Source of the DNA: Symbiodinium microadriaticum
Taxonomy: Eukaryota > Sar > Dinophyceae > Suessiales > Symbiodiniaceae
Assembly: GCA_001939145.1 (NCBI GenBank)
Contig: LSRX01000456.1
Span: 258,644-322,643, forward strand
Length of the DNA: 64,000 nucleotides
Direction: 5' to 3'
How positions within the stretch are numbered: the stretch's first letter is position 1; the number at the start of each line of letters is the position of its first letter. Shown here one piece after another: positions 43,884 to 53,531 of this stretch. A model generated the notes under the pieces. That model searched no databases, had not been told where the DNA came from, and worked only from the letters and a program-made list of their open reading frames with translations. The position numbers and the translations under genes are program-made.

Positions 43884-44426
43884 CTTTTGAAGCACACAGA
43901 CGCAAAAAAGCCAGCCTACTCGTCTTGCATGACTGCCAAGGTAATGCGCTGCATCTGGGGCGAGGTGCGGGCGGGGCTGCACACCTATTTATCCGCGAGG
44001 GGCGGGGTGGTCGTCAACTGCCACTGCTCGCTGATAGTTGAGCTTGCAGCCTGCTGTCAGATAGGAAACAAGGATGCGTTGCCATCATCAGCATAGCTGG
44101 TTTCGGTTCATGATGTTGTTGTAGCTCTCCTCGATGATGCTTCATTTTGCTTACATCCCGGTGAGGTTCTGTATGTCGGTGGCGACGCTCAAATTGTCAA
44201 ACGTCATTCTGCTGTTGTTTGGACTTCCCTGGTTCCTGACAAATCTGCGACATCTGTCTCTTGCCTGTGCGTGACCACTGCAGCATGCCCTTGAGGCGAA
44301 GCCGGAGCTGGGAAGGAGGGGGAGGAAAGGGAGAGGAGGGGGCCGGAAGGAAGGGTGGGAAGGCCTAGCAGGATGACGGGAACGGGGCACACCAGGCAAA
44401 AGGAAGGGGCAAGAAAGGGGTGGCAG

Positions 44427-44466
44427 GGAGACCTGCCCCCCCCCCCCCCCNCCCCCCCCCCCCCCC
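44427..44466. other. Poly-C tract with one ambiguous base (44451)
   Basis: About 30 C around a single N; length is unreliable. Likely an assembly-joined homopolymer; frames that cross it should not be trusted. Confidence 0.9.
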
Positions 44467-44739
44467 ACTTGCTTCAAAGGCCACCGGTAGACAACGTCGC
44501 CTTTTGCGGAAAGGTGCGTGCACACGTTCATTAGGCAGACAGACCTTTGCACGTCTTTGCACGCTTGTCTTCGCATTGTTCTGCTCCTGCATCTGGATGG
44601 GTGTGGCGGACCCGACGCAAGCCCTCAGAGACCGGGAGCCCTTTTGGGCCTGGGTGCGGGGACTGCAGGAGACGACGGGGATCTTCGGCCCCCGCCTCGT
44701 CATCTCCCGGACCGCCCATGGGCCCTCGGCCTGAAGTCC

Positions 44740-45293
44740 CCGCGACCGAGGCGACGAGGCCGACGTGGCGAACGCGCCAGGCGATGCCGAGCCCATGGAC
44801 AGCCTCATGAAGGCCCCAAAACGATTTATTGGGGCAGCTCTGAGAGAAGCTCTTTCTGTCTGTGCTGTGGGAGAGGCTGCTGAGCAGGGCAACGATGCCG
44901 AAGTTGCAAGTGTCCGGGGGCCTATAGCACAGCATGTATCCGTGAAGGGTTGACAGGAGTTCGTGTAAGGCAGCCATGGCCCAAGCCACCGCAGAAGTTG
45001 CCGCGCTATCCCTGGAGCAGCTGCTGCAGGCAGGGACCGGAGGAGGGGCGGCAGAAGCTTCCTCCGAGTCTCCTTCTGAGGGCGTGTGGCCACAAATGCA
45101 CGGGACGGCGCTCTTCGCTTCAGTGCCTTGCCCGGGAGAAGGCATCTTGCAATGGAAGTCACCTGCGCAGCTGCGAGGTTGCTCGAATGAACCATTCCTG
45201 TGCCTTGGCACTCGCTTTCGGACCCTTCCAGCGGCACAGGTCGTGCTTTGCACTGCATGGTATCTCTGCGCTGTCCAGGTGCGCCCAACATGA
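44740..45293 (+). CDS. Unassigned exon-like frames
   Basis: About 44743-44953 reads DRGDEADVANAPGDAEPMDS followed by LMKAPKRFIGAALREAL and ends at a stop. From ATG 44976 the frame MAQATAEVAALSLEQLLQAG continues as an acidic, Ala-rich peptide for ~40 codons, then loses coding character. Both look protein-like but lack known motifs. Long reverse-strand frames over the same DNA are mirror frames of GC-rich sequence. Confidence 0.3.
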
Positions 45294-45728
45294 AGGCAAC
45301 TTGACCGCACAGTTAGGAGGGTCCCTTGCAGAATCAGTAGCGTATGCAACTCCCACTGTCTCAAGCCAGCGACGGTGTGCAGCCAAAGAGGTGGCGTTTC
45401 CAGGAAACTCGGCCCGCTTGACGGCGACTTCCGCCGCGTGCCCAGAATGGGAACCCGGGTCACGAAGCCCCTGGGTCTCATATTCGGGCCTTGGCATGGA
45501 TCCGATGATCTTTGGTGAATTCAGGACCAAGGCTTCTTCGCCAGGTCACTTTAAAGTAACGGTGCCAGTATCATGAGGGTCGCCTCGCACTTTGAGAAGC
45601 CCTGAACCTTGCACATGTAAGACCTCAAAGTAAGGTCTTGAATATCTCGCCGGGTGATGAGCTGTGTATCTGCTATGTCAACCAGGCATGATGAGTCTTG
45701 CATGGCTGTTGACATCGCTGTGCTGAAG

Positions 45729-46020
45729 ACTCTACAAAGGAAGCAGACGTTCAAACACGCAGACGCAGGTGCAATGGCAGAGAAAATCGTGGTCCTGCAG
45801 AATCGCTTCTTATTGTGACTTGACTCGAGGCTTCTGGAATATGGCTTCACGTGCACTTGCAGCAGGTGTTTGGCCGAGGTGCAGACAGAGAGTACATGTG
45901 CCGAGCCCTGCGATGTCGTGTGGCGCCAGGATTCTGCGACACTTCGAAAGGCTCAGAAACGGCTCAAGTGAGTTACGTCAGCTAGAAGCGCGCTCCTCTC
46001 AGCGCCTTTACCGCCTTTAG
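45729..46020 (+). CDS. Unassigned exon-like frame
   Basis: A piece before a GTGAGT donor near 45968 encodes DVVWRQDSATLRKAQKRLK in one frame, a charged helix. Another frame stays open to 46020. I cannot choose between them with certainty, and no product can be named. Confidence 0.2.
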
Positions 46021-46503
46021 TCTTTACATTTTCGAGAGCCACCCCGGCTGCCGGGACGAGACTCTCTCTTACGGGTCAGCGCTGGCCCACGCAGAAGAAA
46101 AGGTCTCTGCTCTCGGCCTCTTACAACCTCTTGGCTCGGACGTCCCGCTTCAACTCATCAGCTGCAGGCGATCTCCAGGAGTTGCTCGTGAGCTCATGGG
46201 TGGTGGCAGCAGCAAGGCCTCGCGATGACACGACGATCGATGTGGTACCTTCCGCCGGAGCATGTTGGCATGAGTTCGTATGTCATGTACGCACGAAGCA
46301 CATGCAAGGATGTGGCGCATTGATGTGGATGAAATGGTTCGACTACAAGTTTCTAGTTTCTAAACTGCAGCACATACAGCCTGTGCTTAACTGTTTGCGA
46401 CACATGCACAAACCTACTATTAAATATGGATGTGATGTCATAGGGTTTAGGTAGGTAGGTAATAGGCGGGCGGGCGGGTCGGCGGATGGGCGAGCGGGGT
46501 GGG

Positions 46504-46520
46504 NNNNNNNNNNNNNNNNN
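46504..46520. other. Sequence gap (17 N)
   Basis: Gap inside a GGGC/GT-rich low-complexity tract. No gene is interrupted as far as I can tell: the glutathione peroxidase starts 97 bases downstream. Confidence 1.
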
Positions 46521-46616
46521 TGGGTGGGAATGTTGTTGTTGTGTGTGTGTGTGTAAATACTGGTACTCACACAAAATGATCAAGATAGATGCACATGCCC
46601 GTGTAGACAAACATGC

Positions 46617-48421
46617 ATGCAAGACGAGAAGAACACGTCTTCGTTCGGACGTGAAGCTTGGGAAGCTGCTTGTAAAGAGCAGGAAGTGGCTGGCGACAGT
46701 ATCTACGACTTCCAGGCGGAGCGCGGCCTCGCCAGTGCTCATTGCAGCTCCTTTGACCACTTCTTTTGAGGTCAAGAGCATCGATGGCCAGGAGGTCTCG
46801 CTGCAGGAATACTCGGGCAAAGTGGTGCTCATCGTCAATCTCGCGAGCAAATGAGGCCCCTGATCCATGTCTGCTCCGGTTGCGGTTTCGACGTTTCCGT
46901 GGAACCTGGCAAGGTTTGACAAAGACCAATTATGCTGAATTGTCATGGGCCGAGCAATACTGCACCAGCCTTCACCGAACCGCCGCAGGAAACGAACTTT
47001 GCCAGGTGTGAACTTTATGGAAAGTACCGATCTCGAGGATTCGAGGCTCGCTTTGCAAGAGATCATGTCTTTGACGCGTCTGGTCCATGCCCGGCACACT
47101 TCAGGAATCCTTCCCCAGAACTGTACTGGTCCCTGTGGTGAGTAGTGCACCTCCCTCGGACGAAATCACCACAGGCTTGGCACAGACAAGTACTTGTAGG
47201 ATCTGGAAGCGATTGTCCCCAAAGCACTGCCTCTTGTGCGCGGCCTCCTATTGCCGCAACCCGGTGTCTGGTGGAGGTGCTTGGATTTCCGTGCAACCAG
47301 TTCGGGGGCCAGGCGGGCAATGTCATGTCACAGTCACGTCGAGGCTGCAACAGATCATAAGCCAGGAGCCGGGCAGCAATGCCGAGGTCAAGGCTCGTGC
47401 GGATGGTGCTCAACAGCTTTCTTCAATTCGGCCCAAGTGTGGAGTTTGCGGCTTTCGGAAGGCTTTTGCCCAGTCCAAGTGCCCGGACACTTTCCCCCTT
47501 TTCGCGAAGATTGACGTCAACGGCGACAACGAGGCCTCACTTTGACGCGCAGAGGCTCATTGATGAAGCTGGTGAGCTACAGCAGCTACAGGCTCCTTTG
47601 TACACCTTCTTGAAAGCCAAGCAGGGAGAGCTGTTCGGGTCTCAGATAAACACCGCTGGGCAATGGGTCGGCTCTGCTGCAGCCGGTCTCGTCTCAGGCT
47701 GGGAAGCGACATCAAGTGGAACTTTGCCAAGTTCCTGGTGGCACGGGGCTCTTCGTAACGTCTGCTTTTTCATGGACAAAAGACCTCTGTTGAACTGAGA
47801 TCACAAGGCTCGTCAGCATCACCACCAGTGCCAACATAATCACAAGCCTTGCAGATTCGCGGCATGTGGCCGACAAGTCAAGGATGTGCCTGCCTTCACT
47901 GAGGACCGTCAAGGACAGCCTGTGGCTCGCTTCGGGCCGCAGCAGGCAGAAAGCTGTGGTTCCTCAGAATGGTGGGACTTGCTGGCGATGGCTGCAGCGA
48001 TGACAATGATGTTGACGACAACTACTTCTACTTGAAAGGCTTGCTTAGTAGGGAAGGCGGTGGGTCCAAACAAGAAAGAGGGACTCAATAGTTTTTTTGC
48101 TGTTTTCGGTGACGGGCCCGGGCCTGAGCAGTGCAGAAATCGCCCGGCCCGGAAAGCTCAGCATTGCAAAAAACTGTTTCCATCATTGGGACTTTGCTGC
48201 TGATATCGACAGCGAACACAACCACGATTGCCATTTCGCCACCACCGCTGCTCCGACTACTTATCACGAAATCCTGGTGATGCCTGGGCGTACAGTCACT
48301 GTCGGGTCTTTGCGCTGCTGGCGCTTCGTTATCCATGTCTGCATCTGAGTCGCGGCATGTCCTTGGTGGCCCTGTGCAGTCGCCGAAGTCCTTCGAAGAG
48401 GAGATCGTGAAGCTGCTTTAG
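46617..48421 (+). CDS. GPX: Glutathione peroxidase, selenocysteine type (11 exons, 186 aa)
   Basis: Reduces peroxides with thiols. A complete model joins in phase: 46617-46715, 46771-46855, 46914-46941, 47006-47045, 47277-47312, 47366-47392, 47462-47533, 47592-47638, 47698-47740, 47904-47945, 48380-48421, from ATG to TAG. Landmarks in order: SIYDFQ-VKSIDGQEVSL, KVVLIVNLASK then an in-frame TGA (46852-46854) then GLTKTNYAEL, RSRGFE-VLGFPCNQFGGQ-EP, FPLFAKIDVNG, APLYTFLK, SDIKWNFAKFLV, DRQGQPVARFGP, and SPKSFEEEIVKLL. The TGA stands exactly where the family has its catalytic Sec/Cys, so I read it as selenocysteine. The other catalytic residues (Gln in GGQ, Trp and Asn in KWNF) are present. Eight of ten introns begin with GC, two with GT, all end in AG. 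The length fits a monomeric GPx4-like enzyme without targeting signal. I could not identify a convincing SECIS element by eye. If Sec is not inserted, the gene would be broken. Confidence 0.88.
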
Positions 48422-48932
48422 GCCGTCTAGGCCTAGACCGAGCCTAGAGAGTTTTAGAGAGTTTTCGGCCCTTGCGGCCCTTCTCTTATCACAGGGCAGT
48501 CCGGACAGGACCGCAGCTGTAGTCTTTGCAATGACGAAAGGCGAAGAAAAGCCTCTTTTAGCTTTCTGGGGAAGCCAGCCAGTTTCACGAATCCATAGAT
48601 GACCGCACCAGCACCGAGCTGCAGCGATTGATGAGTCCCACCGAGCCAGCAAAGAAATCGCATCCATGTTGAAACCTGGGCTGGACTTAGCGGCTTGACG
48701 GGTCTCTGAATGCTGTAGCCATCAGAGTGCGGAGCATCACGGATGACTGACGGCTGAGCCTGTGCTCCTGCCCGAAAAGCAAGTCCGCCGGCACGCATGG
48801 GACTTTGCATGTTGATACTGACGGGCCGCACGAAGGAGACCCATCCTGTTCCACACTGCTCTGGTCTGGTTTATCCTTGTCCTAAGCCACCTCAGAGGGT
48901 CCCGAGCATTCGAGAAGCTCCTGGGTGATGTA
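48422..48932. other. GPx 3' UTR and spacer before the retroelement
   Basis: No gene seen. A SECIS element should lie in the first part if the TGA is decoded; a weak hairpin with ATGACGAAAGGC near 48530 is the only candidate, and it lacks a proper 3' quartet. Confidence 0.4.
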
Positions 48933-49615
48933 ACTAACGTTTTGTCAGGTGATACTGAGCAGCTCGAAACATGTCGAATCAGTCTCGACTTCGCGAATCA
49001 TCTTGGATAGGGGGCCCGCACCGCCGGTAGCCTGAAGTCAAGACAGGTACCTGGTTTTGCCTCCGACAGGCCCCTGGTGTTGATCCAGGCAAGCCTGGGG
49101 ACGTCACAAAAACTGCGCGGTCCCATTTTCCTACGCTGGCATGCTGGGCTAAGTCATCGAAAGTCCCGCCCCCCTTGGATCCACACTGCCTTTCGAGCAC
49201 GCCACCTGGACAGCGACGGAACCTTCCTCCGATATCCAAACTGCCAGGTCGTTTTCTCGTGTGCACCGACAATGATAATGCAACATCGAGCGCAGCACGG
49301 ACAACCAACCGGGCCGATGTCGCTTAAGGCAGGCACTTCATATCCCTGAGAGAGACTCAGAGATCCCATAAAGGAGAGGTGGGCGACCAATTGTGCTCAT
49401 GTTGTTTTGTGCGGTCGCCACGCGCGAGCATCACGAGCCTATTTTAGTTTGGCGCTCATCCCCGTCACTTAGGAGCACTTGTGTGGTGGTCGTTGGTGGT
49501 ATTTCAGTTTGCTGATGCAGAAGCACGGTTTTGCACTTCCGCTTGTATGCCGACTGCGAACGATCAAACTCGTCTGGCAGGTCCGAGACAGCACGTAAGC
49601 CAAGCACGTTGACCC
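48933..49615. repeat. Left 683-bp direct terminal repeat
   Basis: Begins ACTAACGTTTTGTCAGG and ends GTTGACCC. Identical to the right repeat apart from one base. Short open frames inside are duplicated with it and are not genes. Confidence 0.95.
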
Positions 49616-49634
49616 GTAGCCATTTTGGCTCAAG
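49614..49634 (+). other. Dinoflagellate spliced-leader relict
   Basis: The 21 bases CCGTAGCC...GGCTCAAG match the conserved dinoflagellate spliced leader (22 nt, DCCGTAGCCATTTTGGCTCAAG-type) except the first variable base. The first two bases (CC) overlap the end of the left repeat. In dinoflagellates this leader is added to mRNA 5' ends by trans-splicing; its presence in genomic DNA marks a reverse-transcribed, trans-spliced message. The right repeat, with the same 3' end, is not followed by it. Confidence 0.93.
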
Positions 49635-49900
49635 CTGCTGTGCTCGAGATCCTCTTCTGTCTTTTCAGAGTTGGATTAGGCATGGCTTGTACGGTGCGAG
49701 CATTGGAGTTTGCTCACCGGCGTTTGGCGGCACTTACAGTCTTGGCTGGCATGGAGGCAGACGAGATCTATGACAGGTTGTTCGAACGCCTTAGGCATGC
49801 GCTGATCATTGTGCATTCCCATGCTCTTCGAGATGACGCATCGGCCCTGCTCCCGCTTTTGGATCTACTGACAAGTCTGCAGGGTGATCTTGTCTTCTAA
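49625..49900 (+). CDS. Small frame at the 5' end of the element message
   Basis: The frame of 91 codons opens inside the leader and stops at 49900. It is Leu/Ala-rich and helical (RALEFAHRRLAALTVLAGME, DRLFERLRHALI). I do not recognise it. As the first frame after the leader it could be translated, or it may be the damaged start of the recombinase gene. Confidence 0.4.
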   Translation: MAQAAVLEILFCLFRVGLGMACTVRALEFAHRRLAALTVLAGMEADEIYDRLFERLRHALIIVHSHALRDDASALLPLLDLLTSLQGDLVF

Positions 49901-49996
49901 GGTCCAGTTGGCTATTATTTTACCTCTTGAGGCAGGTCCCGAGACCGCGGCAGCCATGACGCTTACGACGATGCTCCGCACAGTGGGGCAGGACCC

Positions 49997-51664
49997 GTGC
50001 AGTGCAAACATGTTGTGCCTCCCTTCTGCTGGTGTTTTCCGGCTGGAAGCTTTGTTCGGCTCATGGCCTCGGCGGCCTTACTTTGGGAGGTTCTTAGGGA
50101 CCGGGGCATTTCAGATGTGGCCCCCCTTTTTGTTCAGGCCGAGGTTTTCTCCCTCGACGCGGTTCAGGGTTCATGGCAACGCTTGATTGATGCTGGGGTT
50201 CAGAGATGGCAACTGGAGCTGTTGGTGGCGGGGTCCAGCGGCTCTTCTTTGGTCCTTCCCCAGTGGCGGGCGGATCAACCGCCTGTTCGGAAGAGACAGC
50301 GAGCATCCCTTCAGGAGGCCTTGCTAGCCGGCGAACCATCGAACCGGGCTCAGGCTCTAGAAGAGCTAGACAAGGAGGTTCTGGCTAAAACGACGATGGG
50401 GCCGTACGAGAGTCGGATCCTCGTATGGCGTAGGCTGTGCGCCAAGTGGGAACTGCCTGCATTTCCTTTGGATGAACGCAACGTTAGAGCAGTGGCAGCC
50501 TCCCTCAAGCGAGGGCGGTATCGATCTTCGGAGCAGTATTTTCTGCAGCGGCCTCGTTTCAGGTTCGACGTCTTCATATGGCGGTGCCGGCACACCTCAG
50601 AGCCATCATACGTGACTGTATTCGGTCGGTGCGGCGGGGCCTTGGCCCGTCTGCTCTGAAGGACTCCTTTGATCTGAGAGAGATTTCACATGCAGTTGTG
50701 GAGGGGTCCGAGTTTCAGGCTTTTTCGTGGTCGGACTTACCGGCTGCGGTGGATGCTTTGCTTGTGGCTGCTTACTTTTGCATGAGGGAGATTGAGATGG
50801 CTTCAGCTTCGTCGACACACTTGTATTTTCAACACGGACAGCTCCATATGCTTCTGCCGGCACACAAGAGTTCCTCGCAAGGCGAATTGACGACCAGAGC
50901 ATTGTACTGCGGTTGCGCCGTCAGGCGCCAGGCCCTGTGCCCTTGGCACGCCGGAGCGAGGCACCTTCAGCGATTGGAAATTCTTCAGGCGGGTTTGGCA
51001 CTGTCCAAGATGCCATTGTTTCCCGACGATCGGGGCAGAGCCTTGTCTAAGTCGGACATGATTTGCACCATCCGCGAAACTCTGAAGAGGGCGGGGGTTC
51101 ACACCACCCGCCAGGATGAGGCGGGGCTTCAAGTGGAACGTTTCACTGGCCACGTGCTCCGAGTGGCCGGGACACAGCACCTTTACCTTCTTGGTCTGAG
51201 GTTCGACATGGTCCAATTGCATGGTCGTTGGTCTTCGCTTGCAGTGCAGAAATATCTTCAGGGGTGCAGGGACGGTGGCCAGGGCTTTAGTGGCTGGGCC
51301 ACAGGCGGGGCATGCTGGCGCAGGTCAGCCTCAGCTGAGGGCGGGTGATCCCGCACCTTCTCCAGGCCCAGTGCAGAGTGGCCAGGCTGATCGGGCACAG
51401 CGCGAGGTGCAGTCGTGCTTGCCCCACAGAGCAGATGCGGATCTGGCTGCTTTGCGGTTGCAGTTTACCGATTTCAAGGATCGACAAGGACAGGAGGCCA
51501 CGCTGATCGTGAATGCGCGGTCAAAGAGGGCACATTTGCCAGATGAGGAAGAGTCCTCAGTTCGGCCAGAGCTGTGGGCGACAGCTTGCGGCATCTTGTA
51601 CGGGAACACGCGGTTCTTTCGTACGAGTGCATCTCGCCCGGAGTGGCCCAGCGGCGGCCGATGA
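49997..51664 (+). CDS. Tyrosine recombinase of the retroelement (frameshifted)
   Basis: The N-terminal part (49997-about 50575) holds a helical core-binding domain (EELDKEVLAKTTMGPYESRI, RNVRAVAASLKRGRY). The catalytic part continues in another frame from about 50578 to 51348. Counting from codon 50578, the catalytic set is complete: Arg70 (YFCMREIEM), Lys97 (PAHKSSS), His192-x-x-Arg195 (GHVLR), His215/Trp218 (LHGRWSS) and Tyr226 (QKYLQ). A further frame to 51664 encodes a C-terminal extension (FTDFKDRQGQEATLIVNARS, then a Trp/Cys segment) typical of long dinoflagellate recombinase proteins. At least two frame changes (about 50535-50580 and about 51250) break the protein unless they are sequence errors. 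It would insert a circular DNA form of the element. Placement upstream of the reverse transcriptase is unusual compared with DIRS-1. Confidence 0.8.
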
Positions 51665-52313
51665 TGATCAGAGCTCGGACGGTGACACGTCTAGCTCTCT
51701 TTCGAGTTCTAGCAGCAGTTCCAGTGATTAGGTTCCGGACTGACTCGCCGCAGGTTCGGGAAAACCCCCCCCTTTGCATGTTGTGCCGGGTCGCGCGAGT
51801 CCAGTTCGTAGCCAGTTGCTTTCCCCTTTTTCAGCATGCGACAGGACCTTGGCCTTCCGATTACGTCGCCTCTTCGGGTTCCTGGCATCATGATCGTAGC
51901 TGGTGAGCAGGCGATGGCCCCGGCTAGGCCGGTAGATCTGCAAGAGGTAGATTAGTCCGGCCGGGAGGTGCTGGATCAGCCGAGTGTGGTCGGCGCCATC
52001 CGTCGGTGGAGGCGTGCTCGCGTGAGAGCTGCTCCACTGTGACGGTTTACTTTTTGTGCGCCGGGGCAGGTGGTCCCCGGTGATTGCCGAGCGTGTCGGC
52101 GAGATGAGATCGCCTGGAGCACAGGTTGCACCCTCAGCAAAAAATGAGGTTCGAGTGCGGGTGCAGTTTACGCCGTGTGTGTGCGGCCCATGCAGACCCT
52201 GAGTGACATGTTCAGTGATCGCATTGCTCACGTTTGTACAAGCATTAGGTCTCCCGTGTGTTTGCAGTTTTTTGGGTCGGAGCTTGAGCCCAGCTTGGGG
52301 TTGGGAATCCAGG
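51665..52313. other. Non-coding spacer inside the retroelement
   Basis: No + strand frame of note. A long reverse-strand frame (51728-52576) overlaps the gag start and has no recognisable content; I take it for a mirror frame. Confidence 0.5.
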
Positions 52314-53411
52314 ATGGATTTAGAAGCTGTGGCAGATGCGGCAGGGGCGGGCACTGAAGTTCGCAAGTACTTGAAACTGCGTGGTGTCACCTCTGCTGGA
52401 ACATTGGCCATGCTCGCTCCGGACGAAGCTACATATCGCGACATAGTGATTGCACCACTCCTTTCAGGATTCGGGGAAGGAGCTGACAGGATCGAGCTGT
52501 CGGACACAGACCGTCCCATCGCGGCGACGGTCCTCCTTTTCATGCGGAAGCTGGCTTTAGATTCACATGCTGCCACTCAGCCCAGCCCGAGCCCAGGCGC
52601 AGCTGCTAGCCCGGGCTCTTCAGGGCCCTCTGGAGTTAGTGCAGGCTCCAAGGATTCCGACAAGGTGCCTCGGACTCTGCCTCCGGGTGTGTGGACAGAG
52701 CAGATTCAGAAATATGAAGCAGTTCAGATTCATGGCAGAAATCGCTCGTTCCCTCAGCAGCGTCTGTTAGGAGCCGAGTCCTCCCTGGCCAAGTTGTGGC
52801 ATCAGCTGAAGGTTTGAGTCGTCGCTCCTTTGACGCCACAGGGGCGGTGAATGCCTTGTCGAAGCGGAAGCTAAGCAAGGAGTTGATCGTGGACGTGGAC
52901 CGCGACAGGCTTGTGGCTGAAGATGCCGAGGATTCTTGGGAGCCGCGCTCCATGCTCGCCGTCATCGACGCCCTGGAGGCCTTGCGCAGGCTGGGCTTAC
53001 ATCCTGTTGGAGTTTGGACATGAGTTTGATGTGAGTGCATTGTTCGATGACTTCATCCACAAAGCCCGCCAGCGCCCTCAGCAATTGGACAGCTTTCGTT
53101 CATACTATGAGTCCGCCTCCTGGAAACTTTGCAGGGAACTTAGAGCAGGCCGCACGTTTTCGGAGGCCGCAGCCGTTCGAGAGGATTTGCATCTGTTTCA
53201 GGAGGTCATGAGTCGGCCACCCCCAGCATCGGGCAAAGCTTCGGGTGGCAAGGGCGACCCCAATAAGAAGCGGAAGCAGTACGATGAGAGCCCGAAGAAG
53301 GATGAAGAGAAGCGCAAGCGCCAGGCATGGGAGGCAAGCCAGCAGTCCTGGTCCGGACAGAAGCAGCAGGATTGGGCTAAGTGGCCCAAGAAGTGGCGGC
53401 CCGCATCCTAG
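52314..53411 (+). CDS. Gag-like protein of the retroelement (two frame changes)
   Basis: From ATG 52314 (MDLEAVADAAGAGTEVRKYL) the frame runs to 52817. It continues in a second frame about 52805-53000 (RRSFDATGAVNALSKRKLSK, SWEPRSMLAVIDALEALRRL), then returns to the first frame to 53411 (FDVSALFDDFIHKARQRPQQ, a SYYESASWKLCREL helix, and a Lys/Arg-rich tail with KKRKQYDESPKKDEEKRKRQ). The two shifts compensate, as with a one-base loss and gain. The central helical domain plus basic tail fits a capsid/nucleic-acid-binding gag of tyrosine-recombinase retroelements. No zinc knuckle is visible. Identification is by position and layout. Confidence 0.6.
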
Positions 53412-53531
53412 GGATTCGGGAGCTCCGAGACCCGTGGCACAACGGAGTGTCCCGCATCACTTGGGCCACAGACTTGGCATGCAGCTGGGCGCACGGCCAC
53501 TTGGTCACAACCTGGAGGGTGGCATGATGAG

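Noticed and set aside
44365..45481. Reverse-strand open frames of about 310 codons
   Set aside because: They cross the poly-C tract with the ambiguous base and have low-complexity, frame-shadow composition; no domain pattern.
48093..48145. GC-rich hairpin considered as SECIS element of the glutathione peroxidase
   Set aside because: It lies in the last intron of the proposed model and the conserved AA is on the wrong side of the apical loop. The alternative near 48530 lacks the 3' GA of the quartet.
48933..49615. Genes inside the 683-bp repeat (short frames on both strands)
   Set aside because: They are copied with the repeat, have no motif and no splice or start context.
51728..52576. Long reverse-strand open frame (282 codons)
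   Set aside because: It overlaps the gag start, has no motif, and its composition is that of a mirror frame of GC-rich coding DNA.
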